A stretch of 64,000 nt of DNA. It comes from an uncultured Ruminococcus sp. GTDB lineage: Bacteria; Bacillota; Clostridia; Oscillospirales; Acutalibacteraceae. The notes beneath the pieces are model-generated. The model saw nothing but the letters and a program-made list of their open reading frames with translations. It ran no database searches and was not told the origin of the DNA. Position 1 is the first letter of the stretch. Every line of letters begins with the position of its first letter. The stretch is from positions 1 through 64,000 of the forward strand of contig CADBCC010000002.1 in the NCBI GenBank assembly GCA_902793125.1, given 5' to 3'. Below are positions 1 through 6,704 of this stretch, piece by piece. A program made the position numbers and the translations under genes.

Positions 1-158
1 TTTTCGAGGAGATCGCCGACGTAGAAATAATGATTGAACAACTCAAAATTATGTTTAACTGTGAAAGTGACGTTGAGAGTTGGAAAGAAGAAAAATTACA
101 GCGTCTTTCAAAGAGATTGTGCGAGAAAAGTAATGAACAGCATACTACAGGATCGTAA
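1..158 (+). CDS. MazG-like nucleoside triphosphate pyrophosphohydrolase, C-terminal part only
   Basis: The gene enters from the left edge in reading frame 3 and stops at TAA 156-158, so only about 51 C-terminal residues are visible. They contain an E-E-I-A-D-V-E-I-M motif followed by a helix with EQLKIMF and a basic tail ending in RLSKRL. This is the pattern of the last metal-binding helices of phage MazG-like pyrophosphohydrolases, which hydrolyse NTPs or dNTPs in phage nucleotide metabolism. It overlaps the start of the next gene. The family call rests on this short tail from memory of the family; moderate certainty. Confidence 0.55.
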   Translation, partial: FEEIADVEIMIEQLKIMFNCESDVESWKEEKLQRLSKRLCEKSNEQHTTGS

Positions 159-417
159 AGAGTGCTACATAACCCGACAGACAGGTGTTTTACATAAACA
201 CCATATATTTTTCGGTACGGGTAAAAGAAAAATATCCGAGGATAACGGCTTTTGGGTGTGGTTACTTCCTCGCCTGCACAATATGAGCGACGAGGGGGTA
301 CACTTTAACCCTCAGCTCGACAAACGGCTCAAACGTGAGTGTCAGGCAAAGTATGAGGAAACCCACAGCCGAGCGGAGTTTATGGCTCTTATCGGGCGTA
401 ATTATCTTGATGATTAA
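133..417 (+). CDS. Small HNH-like phage protein
   Basis: The protein is about 94 residues when started at ATG 133. An upstream ATG at 34 in the same frame would run through the preceding gene and is less likely. It has a C-Y-I-T-R-Q-T-G...HKHHIFFG segment, a later LLPRLHN and GVHFNPQLD segment, and ends in IGRNYLDD. Phage proteins of this layout usually carry CxxC, HHIF and CHxCH zinc or metal positions and are described as HNH-like. Here the second Cys of the first pair and the CHDCH-type cluster are replaced, so metal binding may be lost. No catalytic role can be proven from sequence. Confidence 0.55.
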   Translation: MNSILQDRKECYITRQTGVLHKHHIFFGTGKRKISEDNGFWVWLLPRLHNMSDEGVHFNPQLDKRLKRECQAKYEETHSRAEFMALIGRNYLDD

Positions 418-426
418 GGAGAAAAA

Positions 427-567
427 ATGAGCGATAAAACAATACGTATTTGTGACGTTTGCGGCGGTACAGGTAAATTATCTGTACTGTCCGTAAAGAA
501 CACAACAGGCAAAACAAAACCCTGTCCCTATTGTAACGGGACGGGATACTACGGGAGGAAACAATGA
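427..567 (+). CDS. Small DnaJ-type zinc-finger protein
   Basis: This 46-residue protein consists almost entirely of two CxxCxGxG motifs (CDVCGGTG near the N terminus, CPYCNGTG near the C terminus) joined by a short basic linker. This is one zinc-binding unit of the kind found in the DnaJ central domain. The start ATG at 427 has the purine-rich sequence aaggagaaaa before it. The stop overlaps the next start (ATGA at 564-567), which indicates translational coupling. Its role in the phage is unknown. Stand-alone CxxCxGxG proteins are common in phage early regions. Confidence 0.6.
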   Translation: MSDKTIRICDVCGGTGKLSVLSVKNTTGKTKPCPYCNGTGYYGRKQ

Positions 568-788
568 ATATACAAGAATTTGCAAAAATGCTTGACGGCA
601 GACAGTATCATAACGAAATAACTGTCGCCGAGGTCGAAAAAGCAAAAGAATTAGGGTATATAGTCGTCTGTGGGTATAGCGACGACGGTTGCGAAATTTA
701 CGGCGCATTTCGTGAAGAATACGACTGTTTTAACGGCGGCGTAATAGAAGATGAACGCTTACCAAAACCGATAACAGCGGTATGGTGA
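564..788 (+). CDS. Hypothetical phage protein, module copy 1, truncated relative to its presumed ancestor
   Basis: The 74-residue protein begins MNIQEFAKMLDGRQY and ends ...PKPITAVW. A paralogue at 1469 shares its whole length, with a tract of about 100 nt that is identical in DNA. The stop TGA overlaps the next ATG as ATGGTGA at 782-788. The residues encoded just downstream in another frame (KDRGCAWSYKTD) look like the natural continuation of this family, and one extra G in the TGGTGAAAG stretch would restore a single frame. I therefore read this as a frameshifted copy or a coupled split gene. Function is unknown. Confidence 0.55.
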   Translation: MNIQEFAKMLDGRQYHNEITVAEVEKAKELGYIVVCGYSDDGCEIYGAFREEYDCFNGGVIEDERLPKPITAVW

Positions 789-1117
789 AAGATCGGGGCT
801 GTGCGTGGAGCTACAAAACCGATATGCCTTACGCCGAGTTTAATATTTTCGAGGACGACGAGCTTTATTGCGTCGGTATGGTAATTGAACTTGGAGCAGT
901 TTTGAAGCCTTGCCCGTTTTGCGGCGGTAGAGCTGACATATATTATCGACACTACGAAAGCCCTCGTTCTGAATGTTATGGCTATAATGAAGTTGGGTGC
1001 TTAAAATGCGGAATTTTCTTTAGCACAAAGCATTATGAAATGCAACACCCAAACGCTGAATTGAAATTGGAAAAAGATAAGCGAGAGTGCATTAAGGTTT
1101 GGAATAGGAGGGTGTAA
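782..1117 (+). CDS. Lar-like zinc-ribbon protein with an N-terminal remnant of the preceding family
   Basis: The 111-residue protein has two parts. Residues 1 to about 38 look like the C-terminal end of the upstream family (YAEFNIFEDDELYCVG). The rest begins LKPCPFCGG, has a second pair GCLKCG and ends in VWNRRV. That is the layout of Lar-like restriction-alleviation zinc ribbons (CPxCG...CxxC...W..R). In established examples Lar relieves host restriction of phage DNA, but for such small ribbons the name is only a family label. The start overlaps the previous stop, and a second paralogue lies at 1710. Confidence 0.55.
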   Translation: MVKDRGCAWSYKTDMPYAEFNIFEDDELYCVGMVIELGAVLKPCPFCGGRADIYYRHYESPRSECYGYNEVGCLKCGIFFSTKHYEMQHPNAELKLEKDKRECIKVWNRRV

Positions 1118-1118
1118 T

Positions 1119-1466
1119 ATGAGAAAAGCAGGTATTATAACTATTCTTTGTATTTTTATCTTTGCGATCGTTTCGGTTATCGGAGTGAGTTGCGGAGCTG
1201 ACAGGCGCACGGTAGTAAAAAAAGCGCCTTGCGAAAGCAAACATATTAAGGCGTACACGGAAGTTGTAACCGACTATGAGTATAAATATGATTGGTTAAA
1301 CGGCAAATTTCGTCTTGTCCCGAATACTCACACCGTAAAGCACAAAGACGAATACAAGTTGATGTACAGGACGATTTACGACGATCTCACGGGTAAAACC
1401 GAGTGGGTAACTGTTTCAAAGGCTGAGTATGACGCATACAAGGCGCAGGAAAACCGAGGGGGTTAA
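1119..1466 (+). CDS. Hypothetical membrane-anchored or exported small protein
   Basis: The 115-residue protein starts with a short basic tip (MRKAG) followed by about 20 hydrophobic residues and then GVSCGADRR. This looks like a signal peptide or N-terminal anchor. The Cys at about residue 25 gives only a weak lipobox. The rest is hydrophilic and rich in Lys, Tyr and Asp. It lies between the two copies of the duplicated module with a 1-bp gap to the gene before, and an SD (ggaggg) sits at the end of that gene. No family is recognised. Confidence 0.5.
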   Translation: MRKAGIITILCIFIFAIVSVIGVSCGADRRTVVKKAPCESKHIKAYTEVVTDYEYKYDWLNGKFRLVPNTHTVKHKDEYKLMYRTIYDDLTGKTEWVTVSKAEYDAYKAQENRGG

Positions 1467-1468
1467 TT

Positions 1469-1729
1469 ATGACAATACAGGAATTTGCAACAATGCTTGA
1501 CGGTAGACAGTATTTAGAAGAAATTTCTCCTGCTGAGATTGTAAAAGCAAAAGAATTGGGCTATATAGTTGTCTGCGGACAAAGCGACGATCTTTGCGAA
1601 ATTTACGGCGCATTTCGTGAAGAATACGACTGTTTTAACGGCGGCGTAATAGAAGATGAACGCTTACCAAAACCGATAACAGCGGTATGGTGGGAGCTAC
1701 AAAACCGATATGCCTTACGCCGAGTTTAA
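1469..1729 (+). CDS. Hypothetical phage protein, module copy 2 with a frameshifted C terminus
   Basis: The 86-residue paralogue of the gene at 564 begins MTIQEFATMLDGRQY. From about 1594 to 1692 its DNA is essentially identical to copy 1. After ...ITAVWW it reads ELQNRYALRRV and stops. Compared with copy 1 the DNA lacks about 20 bp right after TGGTGG, and this shifts the frame. The next gene begins inside it at 1710. Function is unknown. Both copies are broken at the same codon region but by different changes. Confidence 0.55.
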   Translation: MTIQEFATMLDGRQYLEEISPAEIVKAKELGYIVVCGQSDDLCEIYGAFREEYDCFNGGVIEDERLPKPITAVWWELQNRYALRRV

Positions 1730-1979
1730 TATTTTCGAGGACGACGAGCTTTATTGTGTCGGTATAGTAGTTGACCTCGGAGAAGTATTAAAGCCCTGTC
1801 CGTTCTGTGGTGGTGATCCTGTTATTAACGAAATACCGCCGCACACACACGTTATTGCAACATTTATGCCTGATTGTAAGGGTGAGTGTTTTATTGAATG
1901 TAAATGCAGTTGCGCTATTACCGCTGAGAATAAAAAGAAAGCAATAGAAAAATGGAACAGGAGGGTAAAAAATGAGTGA
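1710..1979 (+). CDS. Lar-like zinc-ribbon protein, copy 2
   Basis: The 89-residue protein starts MPYAEFNIFEDDELYCVG, as in the gene at 782, and then has a Lar-like ribbon: LKPCPFCGG, later CKGECFIECKC and a final KWNRRV. It overlaps the previous gene by 20 bp and the next by 8 bp. No strong SD precedes ATG 1710, so translation may depend on coupling to the upstream gene. The N-terminal segment is nearly identical to that of copy 1, while the zinc-ribbon half has diverged. Its role is unknown beyond the family label. Confidence 0.5.
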   Translation: MPYAEFNIFEDDELYCVGIVVDLGEVLKPCPFCGGDPVINEIPPHTHVIATFMPDCKGECFIECKCSCAITAENKKKAIEKWNRRVKNE

Positions 1980-2223
1980 TCTGTTTAAAACGATAAAAGC
2001 GGTAGAAACTGTTGCGAACAACGAAAAAGACCGATTAAAAAAAGCCGCTGTATGTGTCGTAAGACACAAAAAAGAATTAACTCCCCGTGAACACCTAAAA
2101 ATGAATATAGCAACAATGGACTTTTTAGAGGTATGCGAAAAAATATGCAGAGATCACGGGTGGGACACCGAAACTGACGACGACAACGAAAATCTAAGTT
2201 TTAATCGGGAACGCCCGTTTTAA
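1972..2223 (+). CDS. Hypothetical phage protein
   Basis: This is an 83-residue charged protein (MSDLFKTIKAVETVANN...), helical in appearance, with one internal CxxxC (VCEKICRDHGW) and an acidic stretch ETDDDNEN before the end. It has a good SD (ggagggtaaaa) and overlaps the previous gene by 8 bp. No family is recognised. It is part of the same-strand early operon. Confidence 0.5.
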   Translation: MSDLFKTIKAVETVANNEKDRLKKAAVCVVRHKKELTPREHLKMNIATMDFLEVCEKICRDHGWDTETDDDNENLSFNRERPF

Positions 2224-2235
2224 GGAGGCTTTATT

Positions 2236-2757
2236 ATGGCGAATTTAAAACCCTGCCCGTTTTGTGGTTGTGAAGCTGAACTATACATTGTATCAGAAAG
2301 ACTACAGCCTAACAATAGACCTTATTTCTACGCCCGTGTGGGTTGTATAAAATGCGGTGTGTTTTTTGTTACAAAGTATCACCACCCTAACGACGACAGA
2401 GGTTTTGACAAAGAAAAACAAGAGATTATTACCGCTTGGAACAGGAGGGACGAGCAAATGATAAAAAGAGAGGATATACCTAAACTAACACCTGAGCAAG
2501 CGCTTGACGAAGAAGTTTTTATGGAATTTGAAAAAGCCTTGAAGTCAGCAAGGCGTAAAGCTGTGGCGGCTCAAAAAGCAGAACGGCTTATTTTTGGCTT
2601 GATTGATGATATGTGCATTGACGCTGACGGTACACCGTCCGAAGCTGAAAATGCAAGTAATCTTGCTGACGCAATTGCTTGTTATCTGCAATATGGCGAG
2701 TTTTCGATTTCAAAGATTATGCGTGAGGTAAGAGAAGCATACGGAAAGGAGAGTTGA
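2236..2757 (+). CDS. Lar-like zinc-ribbon protein with a helical C-terminal extension
   Basis: The 173-residue protein has an N-terminal Lar-like ribbon of about 75 residues (LKPCPFCGC, GCIKCGVFF, ending TAWNRR). A hydrophilic, mostly helical extension of about 95 residues follows. It is the third Lar-like ribbon in 2 kb but is longer and diverged from the other two. The SD aaggagg lies 8 bp before ATG 2236. The function of the extension is not recognisable. It immediately precedes rtcB, whose SD lies in its last codons. Confidence 0.5.
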   Translation: MANLKPCPFCGCEAELYIVSERLQPNNRPYFYARVGCIKCGVFFVTKYHHPNDDRGFDKEKQEIITAWNRRDEQMIKREDIPKLTPEQALDEEVFMEFEKALKSARRKAVAAQKAERLIFGLIDDMCIDADGTPSEAENASNLADAIACYLQYGEFSISKIMREVREAYGKES

Positions 2758-2759
2758 CA

Positions 2760-3941
2760 ATGTTTGAAGTAACAGGCTCAACGGGTACGGCAAAGATATT
2801 CGCCGATCACGTCGAAGGTAAGGCGCTCGGACAAATACACAACCTTTTAAATCAGCCGTTTATAGCAGGTGAAAAAATACGCTTTATGCCCGACGTACAC
2901 GCAGGTGCAGGCTGTGTTATTGGTACGACAATGACGATTACCAACAAGGTGTGTCCGAACTTAGTCGGCGTCGATATTGGTTGCGGTATGTTAGTCGCAA
3001 AGGTAAAAGACAACGCCGATATTGATTTACAGCGTTTTGACAGCGTAATAAGAGAACATATACCTGCAGGATTTAACAAACGATCAACGCCGCATTTTTA
3101 TTGTGACCGTGTGAAGTTTGACAAAATAAAAGCTCCTGTAGATGTAGAAAATGCTCGCCTCAGTCTTGGTACACTCGGCGGCGGAAATCACTTTATCGAG
3201 ATTGACGTTGACAAGGACGGCAATAAATATATTGTGATCCATTCAGGATCACGTCATTTAGGCTTGGAAATTGCTAAATACTATCAGGAACGGGCGTACT
3301 CCGAGCTTAAAGAGTTGTATAACGAGCATAGAAAACAGCTTATTGAAATTCTAAAAAATGCAGGTAGGAAGCAGGATATTTCAAAGGTGCTTTCAAAAAT
3401 ACCAAAATCCCCCGATAAAGAACTCGCTTTCTGTTTTGGTGATACCCTAAACGATTACTTAAACGATATGAGGATAGCGCAGAACTTTGCGAGCTGTTCC
3501 CGTGTCGCTATGTTAATTGATATTTGCAAATATATGGATATAGGAGCTGAAAATATTTTTGAAACCCGACACAACTATATTGATCTTGAAAAAATGATAT
3601 TGCGCAAAGGTGCAGTATCAGCCGACAAGGACGAGTTTCTTATAATTCCTATCAATATGAGGGACGGAAGCCTGTTGTGTCGTGGCAAAGGAAATCCTGA
3701 CTGGAACTACTCAGCACCGCACGGCGCAGGACGTGTAATGTCACGAAGCGAAGCGAAAGAAAATATATCTTTGGAGAAGTACAAGGAAGCTATGGACGGA
3801 ATTTATACGTCCTGCGTAAACGAAAGCACCCTTGACGAAGCACCATTCGCTTACAAGTCGATTGACAGTATCATAAACAATATCGGTGACACCGTCGAGA
3901 TCGTAGAGAGGTTAAAGCCGATTTATAACTTTAAGGCGTAA
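2760..3941 (+). CDS. rtcB: RtcB family RNA-splicing ligase
   Basis: The protein is 393 residues from ATG 2760. This start is preferred over TTG 2754 because AAGGAG at 2746-2751 then has normal 8-nt spacing. RtcB joins 2',3'-cyclic phosphate or 3'-phosphate RNA ends to 5'-OH ends using GTP and Mn2+. The family signature is visible: PDVHAG (Asp45, His47), GVDIGCGM with Cys75, GGGNHF with His144, HSGSR with His161, RHNY with His271, and SAPHGAGR, where His321 is the position guanylated in the family. Length fits the short RtcB form. No archease, rtcA or rtcR lies nearby. Carriage by a prophage suggests repair of RNAs cut by host defence nucleases (inference). Confidence 0.9.
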   Translation: MFEVTGSTGTAKIFADHVEGKALGQIHNLLNQPFIAGEKIRFMPDVHAGAGCVIGTTMTITNKVCPNLVGVDIGCGMLVAKVKDNADIDLQRFDSVIREHIPAGFNKRSTPHFYCDRVKFDKIKAPVDVENARLSLGTLGGGNHFIEIDVDKDGNKYIVIHSGSRHLGLEIAKYYQERAYSELKELYNEHRKQLIEILKNAGRKQDISKVLSKIPKSPDKELAFCFGDTLNDYLNDMRIAQNFASCSRVAMLIDICKYMDIGAENIFETRHNYIDLEKMILRKGAVSADKDEFLIIPINMRDGSLLCRGKGNPDWNYSAPHGAGRVMSRSEAKENISLEKYKEAMDGIYTSCVNESTLDEAPFAYKSIDSIINNIGDTVEIVERLKPIYNFKA

Positions 3942-3956
3942 ACAGGAGGGCTTTTC

Positions 3957-4394
3957 TTGTTTGAAATAATCTTAAACGAAATACCCGAAATTCCGAAAAG
4001 AGAATATCATTGTTTTTATATAGTTGATGAAGCCTATACCCTGCACGTTGAGGTCGCCAAAAACCTTACAGAAGCCTTAGAGGCTTTTACTCGTAGGAGG
4101 TTTAAGAAAAACGACATTTTTTATGAGCTTTCGGGCTGTGATCAAATACAGTATATTAACAGGAAAACTATATTAGAAATAATCTATGTCAGCATTGACG
4201 ATTTTGATAATATCTTTTATCAAAATAGACATATGGATATATGTTTAAACAGATTAAGTACACACCTTAAAGAAGATCACAAAGAAATACTAAACGAGCT
4301 TCAAGCCGTTGTGAATGGCGGTAACGTAGAGGAAATTTTAGAATTTAAGCAGAGGCTTTATAATGCTAATAAAGAAAATTGTAAATTATATTAA
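3957..4394 (+). CDS. Hypothetical phage protein
   Basis: The 145-residue protein starts at TTG 3957, chosen because AGGAGGG lies 7 nt upstream and no ATG fits. It is a mixed alpha/beta soluble protein beginning MFEIILNEIPEIPKREYH, with a long charged helix near the end. The last 32 bp overlap the next gene. I recognise no family. Confidence 0.5.
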   Translation: MFEIILNEIPEIPKREYHCFYIVDEAYTLHVEVAKNLTEALEAFTRRRFKKNDIFYELSGCDQIQYINRKTILEIIYVSIDDFDNIFYQNRHMDICLNRLSTHLKEDHKEILNELQAVVNGGNVEEILEFKQRLYNANKENCKLY

Positions 4395-4887
4395 GCTCAG
4401 GCGAGTACATAAAATAGATGTCTTATTGCCTTACGATCCGATTAATTGTAAGTGCGTATTTGAACCGTTACCTGCCGATAATATAAGGGTTATTGACGGG
4501 AACGTACCAAAACACAATCATTCTTTAGACGCTATAGACGCTATGCGTTATTCAATGGAGTATTTTAAGAATAAGGAGGAAAAAACAATGGAAAAAACAA
4601 TGGAAAAAAGAAAAGAATACTTAGTTACGACAAAAAAGGGAGGTGTTTATTTAGTTTATGCCTATCACGAAAAGCAAGCTGTAAGAAAGGTTGCAGAGCG
4701 CATAGCAAAAAACAACTCTATTTATACAGGAATTATAACGAAAACAGAGGAATGTTTAGATTTTGGCGAATACATAAGCCTTGTAAATATGTACACAGGC
4801 GACGCTATAGCTTACGTTTCGCAAATGGAGTTTAATTTAGGCTTATACGGCGACTATGAAAACACGTCAATTACTGTAATATCGTAG
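4363..4887 (+). CDS. Hypothetical protein, possibly two genes read as one
   Basis: The frame is open for 174 residues. The first 75 contain HSLDAIDAMRYSMEYF, which resembles the extreme C terminus of large terminase subunits (compare HWLDALRYAL at residue 389 of the terminase in this phage). From ATG 4588 a second start has an excellent SD (AAGGAGG at 4573-4579, 8-nt spacing). It would give a 99-residue protein related to the next gene (both start MEK...YL, similar middle). The upstream part may be a leftover terminase tail joined in frame. Function is unknown. Confidence 0.45.
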   Translation: MLIKKIVNYIKLRRVHKIDVLLPYDPINCKCVFEPLPADNIRVIDGNVPKHNHSLDAIDAMRYSMEYFKNKEEKTMEKTMEKRKEYLVTTKKGGVYLVYAYHEKQAVRKVAERIAKNNSIYTGIITKTEECLDFGEYISLVNMYTGDAIAYVSQMEFNLGLYGDYENTSITVIS

Positions 4888-4896
4888 GAGGTCAGA

Positions 4897-5184
4897 ATGG
4901 AAAAGCAATATTTAATTGAAACAAGTTTAAATTCCTCAAAGAAAATATATGTAGTATCGGCTACAAACTCTTATGAAGCAGTAACAAAATACATAAAAAA
5001 AGAGTATTCTCAATACAAAATAGGGGAAATACTATGTAAAGCCGATAATTTGACGGTTGACGAGCTTATCGCTTTGCACAATAACGCCCTGCGTCCGAAA
5101 ATTTGCTTGCTCGCACATTTGGGCGAATTTGGAACTATATATATTCCACAAGATATTCCTGTTAAAAAAATTCGGGAGGAATAA
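4897..5184 (+). CDS. Hypothetical phage protein, paralogue of the preceding gene's C-terminal part
   Basis: The 95-residue protein starts MEKQYLIETSLNSSKKIYVV and has an SD (aggaggtc) before ATG 4897. Its layout (MEK-YL start, alternating beta strands, an EAV/QAV helix, then a cis-regulatory-like loop and a second half with L..LG.YG/LGEFG) parallels residues 76-174 of the previous gene. This suggests an old tandem duplication. No functional motif is visible. Confidence 0.5.
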   Translation: MEKQYLIETSLNSSKKIYVVSATNSYEAVTKYIKKEYSQYKIGEILCKADNLTVDELIALHNNALRPKICLLAHLGEFGTIYIPQDIPVKKIREE

Positions 5185-5187
5185 AAA

Positions 5188-5373
5188 ATGAGTTATAGTG
5201 TAAATGCAACGTGTGATTATTGCGGCTGTGGTTACAAATGGAAAGACATTACATTAAACAAAACCTCAGCGATAAGAATTGTCAGGGGTTACGGGTGGCA
5301 AGTCGGGAAAAAAGGTTGGATTTGTCCCGAATGTAAAAAAGAATTCTTTAGTAAAAGGAAGTCGAAAAAATGA
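5188..5373 (+). CDS. Small zinc-ribbon protein
   Basis: The 61-residue protein has CDYCGCG near the N terminus and CPECKKEF near the C terminus. This gives two CxxC knuckles, with a basic tail (SKRKSKK) after the second. This is a minimal zinc ribbon, probably binding nucleic acid or protein. It overlaps the following gene by 4 bp, suggesting coupled translation. No specific family is recognised. Confidence 0.5.
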   Translation: MSYSVNATCDYCGCGYKWKDITLNKTSAIRIVRGYGWQVGKKGWICPECKKEFFSKRKSKK

Positions 5374-5942
5374 TCGGGCTTTTACATATCGACAAAACGG
5401 GGTTGAGAACGGACGACGACGGCAATTTATACGTTATCGCCCGTATAAAACCCGAAAGCCGCTACAACGCAAAAGTAATATTGCAGGATATTAAGCAGAG
5501 CGACAAAGACGTTACAGTTACTTTTGATTTTAAGAAAAATCACAGGACTTTAGACCAAAACGCTCTTTTGTGGGCTTTGCTTACAATATACGCAAATGCG
5601 CTCGGCGGCGATCAGACACCCGAAGAAATCTACTACAAAATGCTCGACCGCTACGGTGTAGCAAAATTCTTTGTTATGGAGGAAGCGGCAGCAAGTGAGC
5701 TTAAGGGCTTATTCAAAGATACAAAGATAATCGACGACGCTGTTGTTATGCGTCAGGGCAAGCGGACACCTGCGAAGCTCGTAAAATGTATAGTCGGATC
5801 GTCAAACTATGATACGGGCGAAATGACGAAACTTATTGACGGCGTTTTTGATGATTTAGCCGCTTTAGGTGTAGACGCTCACGCAAGCCGTGAAGTGTCC
5901 GAGTATTGGCAGGAATGGAGTAAATACAAGGGAGGTTTTTAA
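5370..5942 (+). CDS. NinB-like phage recombination protein
   Basis: The 190-residue protein has a central RTLDQNALLWALLTIYANAL motif at about residues 59-78. This is the hallmark of NinB/Orf-type recombination mediators, which bind single-stranded DNA and help load recombinases in lambda-like phages. A positively charged middle section (RQGKRTPAKLVK) and a C-terminal YWQEWSKYKGGF fit phage relatives. No HNH motif follows, so it is not the HNHc-type nuclease variant. Position just before the late regulator agrees with a middle-gene role. Confidence 0.6.
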   Translation: MIGLLHIDKTGLRTDDDGNLYVIARIKPESRYNAKVILQDIKQSDKDVTVTFDFKKNHRTLDQNALLWALLTIYANALGGDQTPEEIYYKMLDRYGVAKFFVMEEAAASELKGLFKDTKIIDDAVVMRQGKRTPAKLVKCIVGSSNYDTGEMTKLIDGVFDDLAALGVDAHASREVSEYWQEWSKYKGGF

Positions 5943-5945
5943 TAG

Positions 5946-6383
5946 TTGCACGATTTAGACAGGTTATTAGACATAAACCGTAAAATCGAACGGCTTTGCG
6001 AAAAAATCGAAGTTTGCGAAGCAAAAAACACCGCTCCGAAAAATCAGTTGCTTTCTGATATGCCAAAAGGCAAAAGCCGCACGTCAAACGAGGTAGAGGA
6101 CTTTTTAATACACAAGGAACAGCTTTGCGCCGAGCTTGACGAGCTTATAGAGAGCAGGACAATAAACTGGTATGCTTTCCTCAATCAAGCGGCAGAAGCC
6201 CATTTAGACGCAAGAGAACGGGAGCTTTTAAAAGCACGTTTCGTTGACGGGCGGAAATGGAGCGATTGTGCAATACTTATGAACGCAGTACACCCGTTCG
6301 AGGGGTGGAACGAAAACAAGGTTTTCCGTACTTACAGGAGCATACTGTACAAAATCAAAGAAAAAAATTGTATATTATGTTGA
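5946..6383 (+). CDS. ArpU/DUF1492-like late-gene transcriptional regulator
   Basis: The 145-residue protein starts at TTG 5946 with GGAGG at 5931-5935. The N-terminal half is coiled-coil-like. The C-terminal half resembles sigma region 4: LDARERELLKARFVDGRKWSDCAILMN, then a recognition-like helix before the end. Small sigma-4-like proteins of the ArpU/RinA/DUF1492 type end the middle gene block of many Gram-positive phages and switch on packaging, morphogenesis and lysis genes. The position fits: its stop at 6381-6383 abuts a consensus promoter and terminator before the late operon. Confidence 0.7.
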   Translation: MHDLDRLLDINRKIERLCEKIEVCEAKNTAPKNQLLSDMPKGKSRTSNEVEDFLIHKEQLCAELDELIESRTINWYAFLNQAAEAHLDARERELLKARFVDGRKWSDCAILMNAVHPFEGWNENKVFRTYRSILYKIKEKNCILC

Positions 6384-6384
6384 C

Positions 6385-6413
6385 TTGAAAAAAAGTTAGT
6401 AATGATGTATAAT
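6385..6413 (+). promoter_or_regulatory. Late-operon promoter 1
   Basis: TTGAAA at 6385-6390 and TATAAT at 6408-6413 are separated by exactly 17 bp. The spacer contains AAAAGTTAGTAA. This lies immediately after the regulator gene and upstream of the late operon. The motif recurs in the promoter at 14474. Confidence 0.75.
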
Positions 6414-6436
6414 TATAGTATGAAATAGTATAGATA

Positions 6437-6473
6437 AAGCCTTGTCGGTAACAACGACAGGGCTTTTCTTTTT
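6437..6473 (+). terminator. Intrinsic terminator right behind late promoter 1
   Basis: AAGCCTTGTCG (6437-6447) pairs with CGACAGGGCTT (6455-6465), and TTTTCTTTTT follows. With transcription starting near 6420, an unassisted transcript would be only about 50 nt. Structural resemblance to the lambda pR'-tR' late control site is an inference. Confidence 0.75.
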
Positions 6474-6491
6474 GTATAAAGGATTTTTATA

Positions 6492-6704
6492 ATGGATTAT
6501 AAAGCTATGGCTGACGAATATTACAAGACCGCCGAGAACCTACAGCGGACGCAGAGAAAATACGAGGATCAGCTAAAGACGTGTAAAGCGTGTAACCGTG
6601 AGAAACTTAACGGGACTATCGCCTACTACCGAAGCCTGCACAGAGAAATGATACATACCGCTGTAATCTTATCACGGAGGGCTGACGGCGAATATGCAGA
6701 ATGA
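6492..6704 (+). CDS. Hypothetical phage protein
   Basis: The 70-residue helical, highly charged protein has one CxxC (CKACNREK). It is the first gene after the late promoter-terminator pair and overlaps the next gene by 11 bp. SD is weak (aaaggattt). No family is recognised. Confidence 0.45.
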   Translation: MDYKAMADEYYKTAENLQRTQRKYEDQLKTCKACNREKLNGTIAYYRSLHREMIHTAVILSRRADGEYAE

